15,360 nucleotides of DNA from Acetomicrobium sp. UBA3949 (GCA_002385485.1 DGDP01000113.1:1-15360), one strand, 5' to 3'; positions 7,097 to 15,066 are shown, counted from the stretch's first letter. The notes: a model not told the origin generated them from the letters alone. A program made the numbers and translations.

Positions 7097-7127
7097 ATTA
7101 TATAGTATAAATTATTATTTAACTATA
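7097..7127 (-). promoter_or_regulatory. Promoter and palindromic operator candidate of the ferredoxin-AOR operon
   Basis: On the minus strand TATAAT lies at 7102-7097, with a weak -35 (TAGTTA) 17 bp upstream, giving a leader of about 65 nt. An AT-rich inverted repeat at 7101-7127 (TATAGTATAAAT, 4 bp, ATTTAACTATA; one bulged base) spans the -10/-35 interval, a typical operator position for a dimeric regulator. The AT-richness of the region makes a chance repeat possible. Confidence 0.4.
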
Positions 7128-7201
7128 CATAACAATCTAATTTACAAAAAATTTTGTTATGATAGATGAAACAAAGATGGTGGGAGGTTGCAAATATAGA
7201 T

Positions 7202-8527
7202 ATGAGAGCAGTTGATATTATAAAGAAGAAAAGAGACGGGATACACCTGAGGGAGGAAGAAATAAATTTTTTGATAAAGGGTTGTTCATCCGATGTTATC
7301 CCTGACTATCAAATAGCGGCCTTTTTGATGGCCACATATTTTAGGGGCATGAGCTACGAGGAAGTTGCATCTTTCACCTTAGCCATGGCCAATTCGGGAA
7401 AAATAGCGGACTTATCTTCCATAAAGGGCGTAAAAATCGACAAACACAGCACAGGGGGAGTGGCCGATACGACAACTTTAATCGTTTGTCCTCTTGTAGC
7501 TGCTTGCGGAGTCCCGATAGCTAAAATGTCGGGAAGAGGGCTCGGACACACCGGAGGAACCTTGGATAAGCTCGAATCTATACCGGGTATGAGGGTTTCT
7601 TTGCCCCTTGAGGAATTCGTCGATATAGTAAACACTATAGGCATCTCTATAATTGGCCAGACGGAAGATCTTGTTCCTGCTGACAAAAAGCTTTACGCAC
7701 TGAGAGACGTTACCGCCACAGTGGATTCCATTCCGCTCATTGCCAGCTCCATTATGAGTAAAAAGATTGCCGGCGGATCCGACGGCATAGTATTAGATGT
7801 AAAAGTAGGAGACGGTGCCTTTATGAAAGATGTCGATGAAGCTGTAAAATTGGCGAAGACTATGGTTAACATAGGCGAAAGTGCAGGCAAAAAAACGGTG
7901 GCGGTAATAACGGATATGAATCAGCCTTTAGGACAGGCAATCGGAAACTCCCTGGAGGTGATGGAAGCCTGCGAGGCGTTGAAGGGCAGGGGTAATAGCG
8001 ATTTAATGGAGGTATGTTTTACACTTGGAAGTTTAATGTCTATCTTGGCTGGCGTAGCGAAAGACAGAGAGGAAGCCTTGGATCTATTGAGAGAAGCGCT
8101 TAATTCCGGCAGGGGAATGATGAAGCTAAAAGAAATGGTCATGGCTCAGGGTGGTGACGTGAATGCGCTGGAAGATTATTCTTTACTCCCTCAAGCAAGA
8201 TTTAAATACGAACTAAAAGCAAAAGCAGATGGCTACGTCTCAAAGATGGCTGCCGAGGGGCTTGGGATATGCGCTATGAACCTTGGGGCTGGAAGAGAGA
8301 GAAAAGAAGACAGGATCGACCTGTCGGCAGGTATATTTCTAAACAAAAAGGTAGGAGAACACGTAAATAAGGGAGAAAATATAGCCACACTCTACGGAAA
8401 CGACGAAAAACGCCTCCAAGAGGTATTGCCAGAAGCGGAAGCTTCGATAAAGATTTCAGCTCAAAAAGAAAGCAGGAGGAAGCTCGTATATGGGATCGTC
8501 AGGAAAGATGGCATTGAGATGTTTTAA
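7202..8527 (+). CDS. pdp: Pyrimidine-nucleoside phosphorylase, 441 aa
   Basis: It splits uridine, thymidine or deoxyuridine with phosphate into base and (deoxy)ribose-1-phosphate for salvage. The match to the family is end to end: MRAVDIIKKK at the start, the phosphate-binding KHSTGGVADTTTL (Lys81, Ser83), KMSGRGLGHTGGTLDKLE (Ser110, Thr120), LYALRDVTATVDSIPLIASSIMSKK (Arg168, Ser183, Lys187 of the base site), and GAGRERKEDRIDL in the C-terminal domain. Numbering from the ATG at 7202 puts these residues at the positions expected for the family, which supports that start. The fit of the ribosome binding site is poor: GGGAGG ends 14-15 nt upstream. An in-frame ATG at 7166 exists but has no Shine-Dalgarno sequence. 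The gene is monocistronic, transcribed away from the AOR operon. Confidence 0.93.
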   Translation: MRAVDIIKKKRDGIHLREEEINFLIKGCSSDVIPDYQIAAFLMATYFRGMSYEEVASFTLAMANSGKIADLSSIKGVKIDKHSTGGVADTTTLIVCPLVAACGVPIAKMSGRGLGHTGGTLDKLESIPGMRVSLPLEEFVDIVNTIGISIIGQTEDLVPADKKLYALRDVTATVDSIPLIASSIMSKKIAGGSDGIVLDVKVGDGAFMKDVDEAVKLAKTMVNIGESAGKKTVAVITDMNQPLGQAIGNSLEVMEACEALKGRGNSDLMEVCFTLGSLMSILAGVAKDREEALDLLREALNSGRGMMKLKEMVMAQGGDVNALEDYSLLPQARFKYELKAKADGYVSKMAAEGLGICAMNLGAGRERKEDRIDLSAGIFLNKKVGEHVNKGENIATLYGNDEKRLQEVLPEAEASIKISAQKESRRKLVYGIVRKDGIEMF

Positions 8528-8578
8528 CCCTCAACCGAAGATGTCGCTACGAAGGGGGTCATGGGCAAAAAATTGCAG

Positions 8579-8607
8579 TTGAAAATAGCCTCTTTTGATG
8601 ATAATAT
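8579..8607 (+). promoter_or_regulatory. Predicted promoter of the tRNA-Pro gene
   Basis: TTGAAA (8579-8584), a 17-bp spacer and TAATAT (8602-8607) place transcription initiation within a few bases of the mature tRNA 5' end at 8617. Confidence 0.5.
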
Positions 8608-8616
8608 TTCTTAGCT

Positions 8617-8694
<78 letters not shown>

Positions 8695-8709
8695 TTTTTT
8701 TGATCAATA

Positions 8710-8738
8710 TTGACTATTAAGCTGTGTTTTGTTAGAAT
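8710..8738 (+). promoter_or_regulatory. Predicted sigma-70 promoter of smpB-ssrA
   Basis: TTGACT (8710-8715), exactly 17 bp, then TAGAAT (8733-8738): one of the best promoter matches in the window. The start of transcription would be near 8745, giving smpB a very short leader, and the same transcript could run on into ssrA. Confidence 0.7.
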
Positions 8739-8757
8739 TAGTATCGGAGGAAGGGTG

Positions 8758-9216
8758 ATGGATAAGAAAATAGTTGCTCAAAACAGAAGAGCCCGACACG
8801 ATTATTTCATTCTTGAAACCTATGAGGCTGGTCTTGTTTTAACTGGTACGGAGATCAAGTCGATTCGTGCGGGACGAGTTAACTTAAAAGACGGATATGC
8901 CAAGATAGAAAACGGCGAATGCTGGTTATATAATGTTCATATATCACCTTATGAAAAAGGTACCTACTACAATCACGATCCTCTGAGACCGAGAAAGTTA
9001 TTACTTCATAATGACGAAATTAAAAGGCTCATCGGCAAAACTCAGCAAAAAGGCTTGACACTCATCCCGCTTTCAATCTACTTAAAAAACGGAAAATGGG
9101 CAAAGGTCGAGTTGGCGTTAGCCCAGGGCAAGAAGGTTTACGATAAACGTCATGCCATAGCGGAAAGAGACGCCCGGCTTCAGATGGAAAGGGCGCGAAA
9201 GATTACGAAAACTTAA
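8758..9216 (+). CDS. smpB: SsrA-binding protein SmpB, 152 aa
   Basis: SmpB binds the tRNA-like end of tmRNA and brings it to stalled ribosomes. The family blocks are all present: VAQNRRARHDYFI, the GTEIKSIRAGRVNLKDGYA tmRNA-binding loop, the HISPYEKG segment, and the C-terminal GKKVYDKRHAIAERDA, whose tail enters the empty mRNA channel. The length is normal. The ATG at 8758 has CGGAGG 7 nt upstream, and the ORF's earlier in-frame ATG overlaps the promoter and is discounted. The stop codon ends just 2 bp before the first base of mature tmRNA, so the two partners lie back to back in one transcription unit. Confidence 0.97.
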   Translation: MDKKIVAQNRRARHDYFILETYEAGLVLTGTEIKSIRAGRVNLKDGYAKIENGECWLYNVHISPYEKGTYYNHDPLRPRKLLLHNDEIKRLIGKTQQKGLTLIPLSIYLKNGKWAKVELALAQGKKVYDKRHAIAERDARLQMERARKITKT

Positions 9217-9218
9217 AC

Positions 9219-9571
9219 GGGGGCGAATGGTGTCGACGGCAGGTGGAGGGTCGTGAAGAGCGGGCCGAGGTCCCCGCAAACCTCGTTAAACAGGCGGGAA
9301 AACAATAATTGCCAACGAAAATTACGCACTGGCTGCTTAGTTAGCGGCCACGTCTTCGATGTCGCCGCCACCGCGATATCGACAGGCGTCACAATAGGTG
9401 GCTAGTTCTCAGGCAGCTCCTTCCTGTCTGAGGGGACACTTCAGGAGGATAGGCAAGCGCGATCCTGTCCCTGGGAGAGCGCTTAGCCGAAAACTAAAAC
9501 AGGGACTATGCCCGTAGAACTTCACGGCTGGCCCTTGTCGGACGGGGGTTCGATTCCCCCCGCCTCCACCA
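9219..9571 (+). ncRNA. ssrA: Transfer-messenger RNA (tmRNA)
   Basis: This is a one-piece tmRNA of about 353 nt. The 5' end GGGGGCG pairs with CGCCTCC before the encoded ACCA; the 5' region has the conserved GGTGTCGACGG, and the 3' tRNA-like arm has GGTTCGATTCC. The open frame at 9311-9340 (resume codon GCC) encodes the tag ANENYALAA, then TAG with another in-frame-looking TAG nearby. With the alanine carried on the tmRNA the appended peptide is AANENYALAA, ending in the LAA that directs products to ClpXP-type proteases. Pseudoknots are expected between the tag and the 3' arm but were not folded here. It partners SmpB, encoded immediately upstream. Confidence 0.97.
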
Positions 9572-9582
9572 GAAGACAACGA

Positions 9583-9616
9583 GCAGTCCCCAACTGGATA
9601 TGGGGGCTGCTTTTTT
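9583..9616 (+). terminator. Rho-independent terminator after ssrA
   Basis: The stem GCAGTCCCC pairs with GGGGGCTGC (one G-U pair), around a loop of about ten bases, and is followed directly by six T. It lies 12 bp after the tmRNA CCA end. Confidence 0.9.
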
Positions 9617-9649
9617 GTTTGGTATGCATATGGTTTGTATATTTTGCTG

Positions 9650-9682
9650 TATAATACAAATTTGTTTGCCTCTAAGCGAGGC
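9650..9682 (+). promoter_or_regulatory. -10 element and leader hairpin ahead of typA
   Basis: A perfect TATAAT (9650-9655) without a good -35 is followed by a leader holding the hairpin GCCTC-TAAGC-GAGGC (9668-9682), which ends about 36 nt before the chosen typA start. It could be a structured leader; no known riboswitch class is recognised. Confidence 0.4.
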
Positions 9683-9717
9683 GTAAATTGTATTGGAAAG
9701 AAGGAATGGACAGAATT

Positions 9718-11592
9718 ATGAATGATATCTCCAAGATACGCAATGTGGCCATTATAGCCCATATAGATCACGGCAAAACCACTCTACTTGATTCTATTTT
9801 TCGGGCAACGAGGCTGTTTAGGGAAAACGCGAAAGTCGAAGAGCGGGTGATGGACAACGATGAACTGGAGCGCGAACGGGGCATAACCATAAGATCCAAA
9901 CATTGTTCCGTTCAGTGGAAAGATTATTTGATAAATATCATCGATACTCCCGGGCATGCAGATTTTTCGGGAGAAGTAGAGCGAGTGCTGTGTATGGTAG
10001 ATTCGGTTTTGCTTTTAGTGGATGCCAACGAGGGGCCAATGCCTCAGACCAGATATGTCTTGATGCGCGCTTTGAAAGCCGGGCTTAAGCCCATCGTGGT
10101 ACTAAACAAAGTGGATCGGCCAAACGCAAATGTGCAAGCTGCTTTGAATGCCACCTTCGACTTATTCTTGGAATTAGGTGCCACGGACGAACAAGCGGAC
10201 TTTCCCGTCCTTTATGGCTCGGGGCTTCACGGATGGTTCGTCAAAGACATGGAACATGAAGAGCGCGAGGGAATGGACGCTCTCTTTGAGACGATAATAG
10301 ATTACGTTCCCGCTCCCCTTGGCGACGTCAACAAACCATTTTTGATGCAGGCAACTACGTTGACCTGGAATAATTACATAGGAAGAGTCGGATGCGGAAG
10401 GATACTGCAAGGAAAGATAAGAAAAGGCGACACGATCGTCAGGACGAGCACCAGGTGGCAGGACAAGGATAAAGGCGAGTGGGAAATAACCGGTCGAGAG
10501 TTGGCGAAGGTGAGCCATCTTTGGTTTACAAAGGGATTGAAACCAGTGGAGGTTGAGGAGGCATCTGCTGGCGATGTGGTCTGGGTTGCCGGCCCTGAGG
10601 ATATAATGATCGGCGACACCCTGTCCTTCGAAGAAAATGCGGATTCCGTGCTCACTCCGCTTGACATAGAAGAACCGACGGTCTCGATGTTCTTTCTCGT
10701 AAATAGCGGACCCTTTGCGGGCAAGGAGGGCAAAGCCGTCACCTTGAGACAAATGAAGGAAAGGCTAATGCAAGAGGCAAGGGCAAATGTCGCGCTGAAA
10801 GTCGAGGATATCGGCAGACATGACGGGCTGAAGGTATCGGGGAGGGGAGAGCTGCATCTCGCTATTCTGATCGAAGAGATGCGGCGCGAAGGGATGGAAT
10901 TTTGCGTATCCCGACCCGAGGTAATTACTAAATACGACCATGACAACAACCTATTGGAACCTCTTGAGCAACTTATTATTGATGTGCCCGAGGAATATCA
11001 GGGAGTAGTCATAGAAAAGATCTCCAAAAGAAAGGGAGAATTCATGAGCGTTCAAAACCTTGGGACCGGTTTGCTTCGTTTGGAGTTCAACATTCCGACC
11101 AGGGGGCTTATAGGTTATCGGACTGAATTTCTTACCGATACCAGGGGTTTGGGAATAATGTCATCCCGATTTATAGGTTACGATTTGTGGCGGGGGGAAA
11201 TATCCGGTCGAAACAGAGGATCGATGGTCAGCATGGATACAGGAGAGGCGACGAGTTATCAGCTGGATAATTTACAGCACAGAGGTACGCTATTTATATC
11301 TCCTATGGATCAGGTTTATGAGGGAATGATCATCGGAGAGCATTCCAGGCCCAATGATTTGCCATGCAACCCTACAAAGAAGAAACACGTTACCAATCAT
11401 CGTTCCGCATCTAAGGATACTCCGATAATTCTCGACGTCCCAAGGGAGCTTACTTTAGATGCAGCCCTTGAATGGATCGCCGAAGATGAGCTTGTCGAAG
11501 TGACCCCGCTTTCCGTAAGGGTAAGGAAGAGCATTTTACGGCAGGAGGATCGCAAAAAGGCTGCGAAGAAAGTGGCGGTTACGGTAAATTGA
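9718..11592 (+). CDS. typA: Ribosome-associated GTPase TypA/BipA, about 624 aa
   Basis: This is a translational GTPase of the EF-G type, involved in ribosome assembly and growth under stress such as cold. The G motifs are clear: AHIDHGKT (14-21), the RGITI switch I (54-58), DTPGH (76-80), NKVD (130-133) and a GSG motif near 165. The EF-Tu-like domain II follows, then the family's C-terminal part with RGLIGYRTEFLTDTRG and the HSRPNDLPCNPTKKKHVTNHR ribosome-binding loop. The start is uncertain: TTG at 9688, ATG at 9706 and ATG at 9718 are in frame. The last is chosen because AAGGA lies 12 nt upstream and homologues begin close to the P-loop. The gene is monocistronic, behind the ssrA terminator. 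The length agrees with the family. Confidence 0.95.
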   Translation: MNDISKIRNVAIIAHIDHGKTTLLDSIFRATRLFRENAKVEERVMDNDELERERGITIRSKHCSVQWKDYLINIIDTPGHADFSGEVERVLCMVDSVLLLVDANEGPMPQTRYVLMRALKAGLKPIVVLNKVDRPNANVQAALNATFDLFLELGATDEQADFPVLYGSGLHGWFVKDMEHEEREGMDALFETIIDYVPAPLGDVNKPFLMQATTLTWNNYIGRVGCGRILQGKIRKGDTIVRTSTRWQDKDKGEWEITGRELAKVSHLWFTKGLKPVEVEEASAGDVVWVAGPEDIMIGDTLSFEENADSVLTPLDIEEPTVSMFFLVNSGPFAGKEGKAVTLRQMKERLMQEARANVALKVEDIGRHDGLKVSGRGELHLAILIEEMRREGMEFCVSRPEVITKYDHDNNLLEPLEQLIIDVPEEYQGVVIEKISKRKGEFMSVQNLGTGLLRLEFNIPTRGLIGYRTEFLTDTRGLGIMSSRFIGYDLWRGEISGRNRGSMVSMDTGEATSYQLDNLQHRGTLFISPMDQVYEGMIIGEHSRPNDLPCNPTKKKHVTNHRSASKDTPIILDVPRELTLDAALEWIAEDELVEVTPLSVRVRKSILRQEDRKKAAKKVAVTVN

Positions 11593-11627
11593 TATTCACT
11601 TTTTAGCTGGTTCGGTAGTTTTAGTAC

Positions 11628-11655
11628 TTGCGGCAGGTTATTTAAGTCTTATTAT
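11628..11655 (+). promoter_or_regulatory. Possible promoter of the NEW3/ABC operon
   Basis: TTGCGG (11628-11633), 16 bp, then TATTAT (11650-11655). It fits the -35 and -10 boxes moderately and lies in the only gap from which the three-gene operon could start. A second possibility is TTGAAC near 11717. Confidence 0.35.
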
Positions 11656-11792
11656 AAAATACTGCTTTAGATATATTGGCTTTGGGCTGGCCGAAGCAAA
11701 TGAGTTGCGAGTCCTTCTTGAACTTTCATGGATAGTGGGGTATCCTTTCCAAGGATATGACAATAAATTAAACGGGAGGGTGAGGGGTATCC

Positions 11793-13031
11793 ATGAACAT
11801 GTTCGGTAGCGCTTATAAAAAATTTATCCAACTTACATTTCTAATCGGTATTTCGTTTATGCTTTTTGCCGGTGTGGCGATTGCACAGCAGGGAGGATTT
11901 ACGCTACACATACCCTTTACCGGCATCGAAATGGGTACTGAAGATGACGTCAACGTCGATGTAAATTTAAGGAACGCCACAAATAACGATATTGAAGTAA
12001 CGCTGAACCTGGAGAGAGATCCAAAGGCGAACAATTGGGACGTCAGGTTCATAAGTTCTCAATGGGGTGGTTTTGGCGTCAACAGGGTTCGTTTAGGTAC
12101 TGGAGACGAAAATAGAGAAGTCGCAATTAATTTGCATATCAAGCCTGGAGAAAATGCCGAACCCGGAAATTACAAGTTCGTAGTGAAGGCTTCGGCTAAC
12201 GGAATTACGAAAGAGTATCCTGTTTTTGTGCATCTAAAGGGTGGAAAAGTTGCCGTCGATTCGGGTGCGGGGAAATTGGAACTCGAAACTAAGTATCCCG
12301 TTTTAGAGGGCGCTGCAGGCAAATCTTTAAGTTTTGAGATTAAGGTGAAAAATAACTCCGATAAAGATGCGGTAGTAGATTTTGTTACTGTTGCTCCATC
12401 GGGTTGGAATGCCTATGTGACTCCCCGATGGGAGACGGAAAAGCGCGTAAATTCCATTAAAATTGCTTCAAATTCTAGCGAGACCCTGAACTTTACCGTC
12501 GTTCCTCCCATCGAATCCGAAAAAGGGGAGTATCCTTTGGAGTTTCATGCCAAGGTTGGAGACAGTGACGTTAAATTGGATTTAAAAGTTATCGTCGAGG
12601 GAACCTATAAATTGCAGATAGCACCGGAGAGCAGAAGGCTCAACTTCGATATGGTAGCTGGGAGAGAAAGCCAGCAGGTATTTTACGTCTGGAACGAAGG
12701 ATCGGCACCAATAGAGAACATATCTTTCTTGGTGGCCAGTAAGCCTGAGGATTGGGAAATAACCTTTAAGCCCGATAAAATAGGCGTGCTGGAGCCCCTT
12801 GCAAAGACCGAAAAACCCGAAATAGTCGAAATCACTTTTAAAACACCCGAGAGGACGATCCCCGGGGATTATCAAGTAGTGCTTACGGCAGCAGGCGACC
12901 AAGACAGAAAGTCTATAGAACTGAGAGCCACGGTCAAAGTTCCCACTACGTGGGGATGGATAGGCGTAGGTGTTATCGTAATCGTCATCGCTTTGTTGTT
13001 TGGAATTTTTGCAAAGCTCAAGAGGCGATAA
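11793..13031 (+). CDS. Secreted, membrane-anchored protein with three NEW3-like domains, 412 aa
   Basis: A signal peptide (residues 1-31, basic start, hydrophobic core, AIA then Gln) and a single C-terminal membrane helix (about 388-407, followed by KLKRR) put residues 32-387 outside the cytoplasm. That part is three tandem beta-sandwich modules, about 37-148, 162-268 and 273-382. Each has an N-x-(S/T)-type turn, a conserved Trp (82, 205, 321) and a PGNY/KGEY/PGDY strand near its end, as in the NPCBM-associated NEW3 domain (COG1470-like proteins). The start has GAGGGG 5 nt upstream. The gene runs 2 bp from the ABC ATPase gene; such a protein is probably the envelope partner of that transporter. 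The ligand is unknown, and adhesion or cell-surface glycan binding is a guess from the fold. Confidence 0.85.
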   Translation: MNMFGSAYKKFIQLTFLIGISFMLFAGVAIAQQGGFTLHIPFTGIEMGTEDDVNVDVNLRNATNNDIEVTLNLERDPKANNWDVRFISSQWGGFGVNRVRLGTGDENREVAINLHIKPGENAEPGNYKFVVKASANGITKEYPVFVHLKGGKVAVDSGAGKLELETKYPVLEGAAGKSLSFEIKVKNNSDKDAVVDFVTVAPSGWNAYVTPRWETEKRVNSIKIASNSSETLNFTVVPPIESEKGEYPLEFHAKVGDSDVKLDLKVIVEGTYKLQIAPESRRLNFDMVAGRESQQVFYVWNEGSAPIENISFLVASKPEDWEITFKPDKIGVLEPLAKTEKPEIVEITFKTPERTIPGDYQVVLTAAGDQDRKSIELRATVKVPTTWGWIGVGVIVIVIALLFGIFAKLKRR

Positions 13032-13033
13032 AG

Positions 13034-13966
13034 ATGGAATTGGTGGTTGAGGCTCGGGATATCGTAAAAAAATATGGCGATTTCAAAGCGGTAGATGGCA
13101 TTAGTTTTTACGTGGCCCAGAGCGAGATCTTTGGGCTTCTCGGGCCTAACGGCGCAGGAAAAACTACGACCATATTGATGCTTTTAGGGATGACAGAACC
13201 AACGGCAGGAGAAATAAAGGTTTGTGGATATGACCCAAATAAAGAGCCCCTCAAAGTCAAGCGGATTGCTGGTTATTTACCGGAAAACGTCGGTTTCTAC
13301 GAAGATATGACGGCGAGGGAAAACTTGCTTTACCTTGCAAGGTTGAACGGCATCCTGGATGATGTTGCTATCAAAAAAATTGATGATATTTTAGAAACGG
13401 TGGGCCTTTCGGATGTGAGGGATAAGCTCACCGGTACATATTCCAAGGGAATGAGGCAGAGGCTGGGTCTTGCCTCTGTCCTTATCAAAGATCCCAAACT
13501 GGTTATCCTGGATGAACCCACTACAGGGATAGATCCAGAAGGAACAGAACAGGTATTAAGCCTAATTTATAAGATGAGCAAAGAAATGGGTGTCAGCATT
13601 TTGCTCAGCTCCCATCTTTTATATCAGGTTCAGCAGATTTGCGACAGGGTCGGCATAATGTTTAAGGGCAAGATGGTCGCCATGGGGAGCATAGAAGAAA
13701 TAGGCCGGCAAGCCTTGGGCGAACGTGAAGGGATTATGAAGCTGTCATACGAGTATATTAACGAGGAGGCATTAAATAAACTCGACGGAATTGAAGGGAT
13801 TGTAGAGAAGAGAATTGACAATCATTCGATCATCCTAAAATTTAACGAGGATAAAAAACTTGATATAGTGCGCGAAGTTGTAATGAGAGGCTTCCTTCCT
13901 ATCGAGGTCAAGGGGAGAGAGTATAGCTTAGAAGAGATATATATTAGATATTTTCGGGAGGAGTGA
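13034..13966 (+). CDS. ABC transporter ATP-binding protein (ABC-2 type), 310 aa
   Basis: This nucleotide-binding subunit shows Walker A GPNGAGKTT (37-45), a Q-loop region reading YLPENVGFYED, an ABC signature in the variant form YSKGMRQR (136-143), Walker B LVILDEP (156-162) with the D-loop GIDPEG, and the switch His194 in SSHLL. The domain ends near residue 215; the remaining 95 residues form the extra C-terminal domain common in the CcmA/DrrA-like exporter group. The ORF is open upstream, but the ATG at 13034 has AGAGG 8 nt upstream and begins the canonical first strand, and it lies 2 bp after the NEW3 gene stop. It energises the permease encoded next. Export of a lipid, glycan or protein is possible. 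Confidence 0.93.
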   Translation: MELVVEARDIVKKYGDFKAVDGISFYVAQSEIFGLLGPNGAGKTTTILMLLGMTEPTAGEIKVCGYDPNKEPLKVKRIAGYLPENVGFYEDMTARENLLYLARLNGILDDVAIKKIDDILETVGLSDVRDKLTGTYSKGMRQRLGLASVLIKDPKLVILDEPTTGIDPEGTEQVLSLIYKMSKEMGVSILLSSHLLYQVQQICDRVGIMFKGKMVAMGSIEEIGRQALGEREGIMKLSYEYINEEALNKLDGIEGIVEKRIDNHSIILKFNEDKKLDIVREVVMRGFLPIEVKGREYSLEEIYIRYFREE

Positions 13967-13972
13967 TTCGGG

Positions 13973-14911
13973 ATGGGCGGATTACTTCCCGTGTTTTTAA
14001 AAGAGCTCACGGATCAGTTTGGAAGTAAGAGGTTCATGTTGATAACCTTGATCATAGTTATCACAGGGCTCTTTTCTTCATATACAGCCTCTGAGGCATT
14101 GAAGGAACAACAGTTTTTGAACGAGGAGTATTTATTCCTTGGTCTTTTTACTTCATCGGGTGGAGGATTGCCTTCCTTCTTGTTTTTCATCAGCTTCTTT
14201 GGGCCTCTGCTGGGCATCATTTTGGGTTTTGATGCGATTAACGGCGAACGCACAAGGGGCACCTTGAGTCTCATCCTTTCTCAGCCGATTTATCGTGATG
14301 CGATTATAAACGGAAAGTTTCTTGCCTCTTTAGCGACGGTGGCCATAATGATAGCCAGCATCATGGTCATGATTGCCGGTATCTCTATTGCGAAATTAGG
14401 AGTCGTTCCTAACGGACAAGAGGTAGTGAGGGCGATTTTGTTTTTTATTGCCTGTATTTTATATATTGCCTTTTGGATGAGTTTGGCGATACTTTTTTCC
14501 ATTATTTTTGAAAAAAGTTCTACATCTGCTTTGACCTCCATAGCCTTGTGGATTTTTCTGTCCTTCTTTGTATATATGATTGCAGGTGTTGTAGCCGATG
14601 AGATCTATCCTATCACGCAACAATCTACTCCGGAGCTTTTGGCAAAGCACGAGAGCTTGAGGACCATGTTGCTCAGGTTTTCTCCTTCCGTTCTTTTGGA
14701 AGAAATATCTGCTGCCCTTTTAAATCCGACAGTCAGAGTATTTGGTCCCATGTTTGAAACGCAGCTTAAAGGGTTGATTTTGACCCCTCTTTCGCTTGGA
14801 CAGAGTGTGTTAGTGGTGTGGCCGCAATTTGTTGCGCTGATTGCTGCTTCGGTCATATGTTTTGCCGTCTCTTATTTGGCGTTTATGAGGAAAGAAATTA
14901 GATCCATATAG
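13973..14911 (+). CDS. ABC-2 family permease, 312 aa
   Basis: This integral membrane subunit has about six helices, near residues 20-38, 66-86, 115-140, 152-178, 186-208 and 285-306, with a larger extracytoplasmic loop between the last two. The segment FDAINGERTRGTLSLILSQPI (86-106), after the second helix, is typical of COG1277/NosY-like ABC-2 permeases, where a conserved Glu-Arg/Gly-Thr coupling region contacts the ATPase. The start ATG lies 6 nt after the ATPase stop, and GGGAGG is about 11 nt upstream inside the ATPase gene. It closes the NEW3-ATPase-permease operon. No clear terminator is seen in the 209 bp that follow. Confidence 0.9.
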   Translation: MGGLLPVFLKELTDQFGSKRFMLITLIIVITGLFSSYTASEALKEQQFLNEEYLFLGLFTSSGGGLPSFLFFISFFGPLLGIILGFDAINGERTRGTLSLILSQPIYRDAIINGKFLASLATVAIMIASIMVMIAGISIAKLGVVPNGQEVVRAILFFIACILYIAFWMSLAILFSIIFEKSSTSALTSIALWIFLSFFVYMIAGVVADEIYPITQQSTPELLAKHESLRTMLLRFSPSVLLEEISAALLNPTVRVFGPMFETQLKGLILTPLSLGQSVLVVWPQFVALIAASVICFAVSYLAFMRKEIRSI

Positions 14912-14976
14912 AGCATAGAGCATAGATTTCAAAGTGAAGTTTTATTTTTAGTTAATCATCAGATTAGATTTTTTAA

Positions 14977-15006
14977 TTGGATTTATCGCTGTTAATATTT
15001 TAGAAT
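14977..15006 (+). promoter_or_regulatory. Predicted promoter of the Mrp antiporter gene
   Basis: TTGGAT (14977-14982), 18 bp, then TAGAAT (15001-15006). Transcription would begin near 15013, giving a leader of about 108 nt that starts with a hairpin. Confidence 0.5.
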
Positions 15007-15024
15007 GGTTTTAAAGCCATGGTC

Positions 15025-15066
15025 ACATCTTTTCAGTCATGCATAAAGAGATGACTGAAAAGATGT
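15025..15066 (+). promoter_or_regulatory. Leader hairpin with perfect 16-bp stem upstream of mrpE
   Basis: ACATCTTTTCAGTCAT (15025-15040) is exactly complementary to 15051-15066 around a 10-base loop. It falls right after the predicted transcription start. A nonamer of the left arm, TTCAGTCAT, recurs at 15138-15146 just inside the coding region, so the right arm could pair with either copy. A T-rich run follows only at 15082, too far away for a standard terminator. Confidence 0.5.

Noticed and set aside
8561..8611. A 16-17 codon frame upstream of the tRNA gene, preceded by a purine-rich stretch
   Set aside because: It overlaps the predicted tRNA promoter and is too short to show any coding signal.
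10174..10949. Two long minus-strand open frames of about 190 codons inside typA
   Set aside because: They lie wholly inside an unmistakable typA gene, have no ribosome binding sites and match no family; they are shadows of its codon pattern.
14908..14925. Short tandem repeat of ATAGAGC after the permease gene
   Set aside because: Only about two and a half copies; too short to distinguish from chance.
15025..15066. The 16-bp hairpin as a terminator of the ABC operon
   Set aside because: It is not followed directly by a T run, and it lies downstream of a good promoter for the next gene; a leader structure fits better.
15025..15066. The same hairpin as a second transposed mini-element
   Set aside because: No direct repeat flanks it, and its arms share no sequence with the element at 4142-4201.
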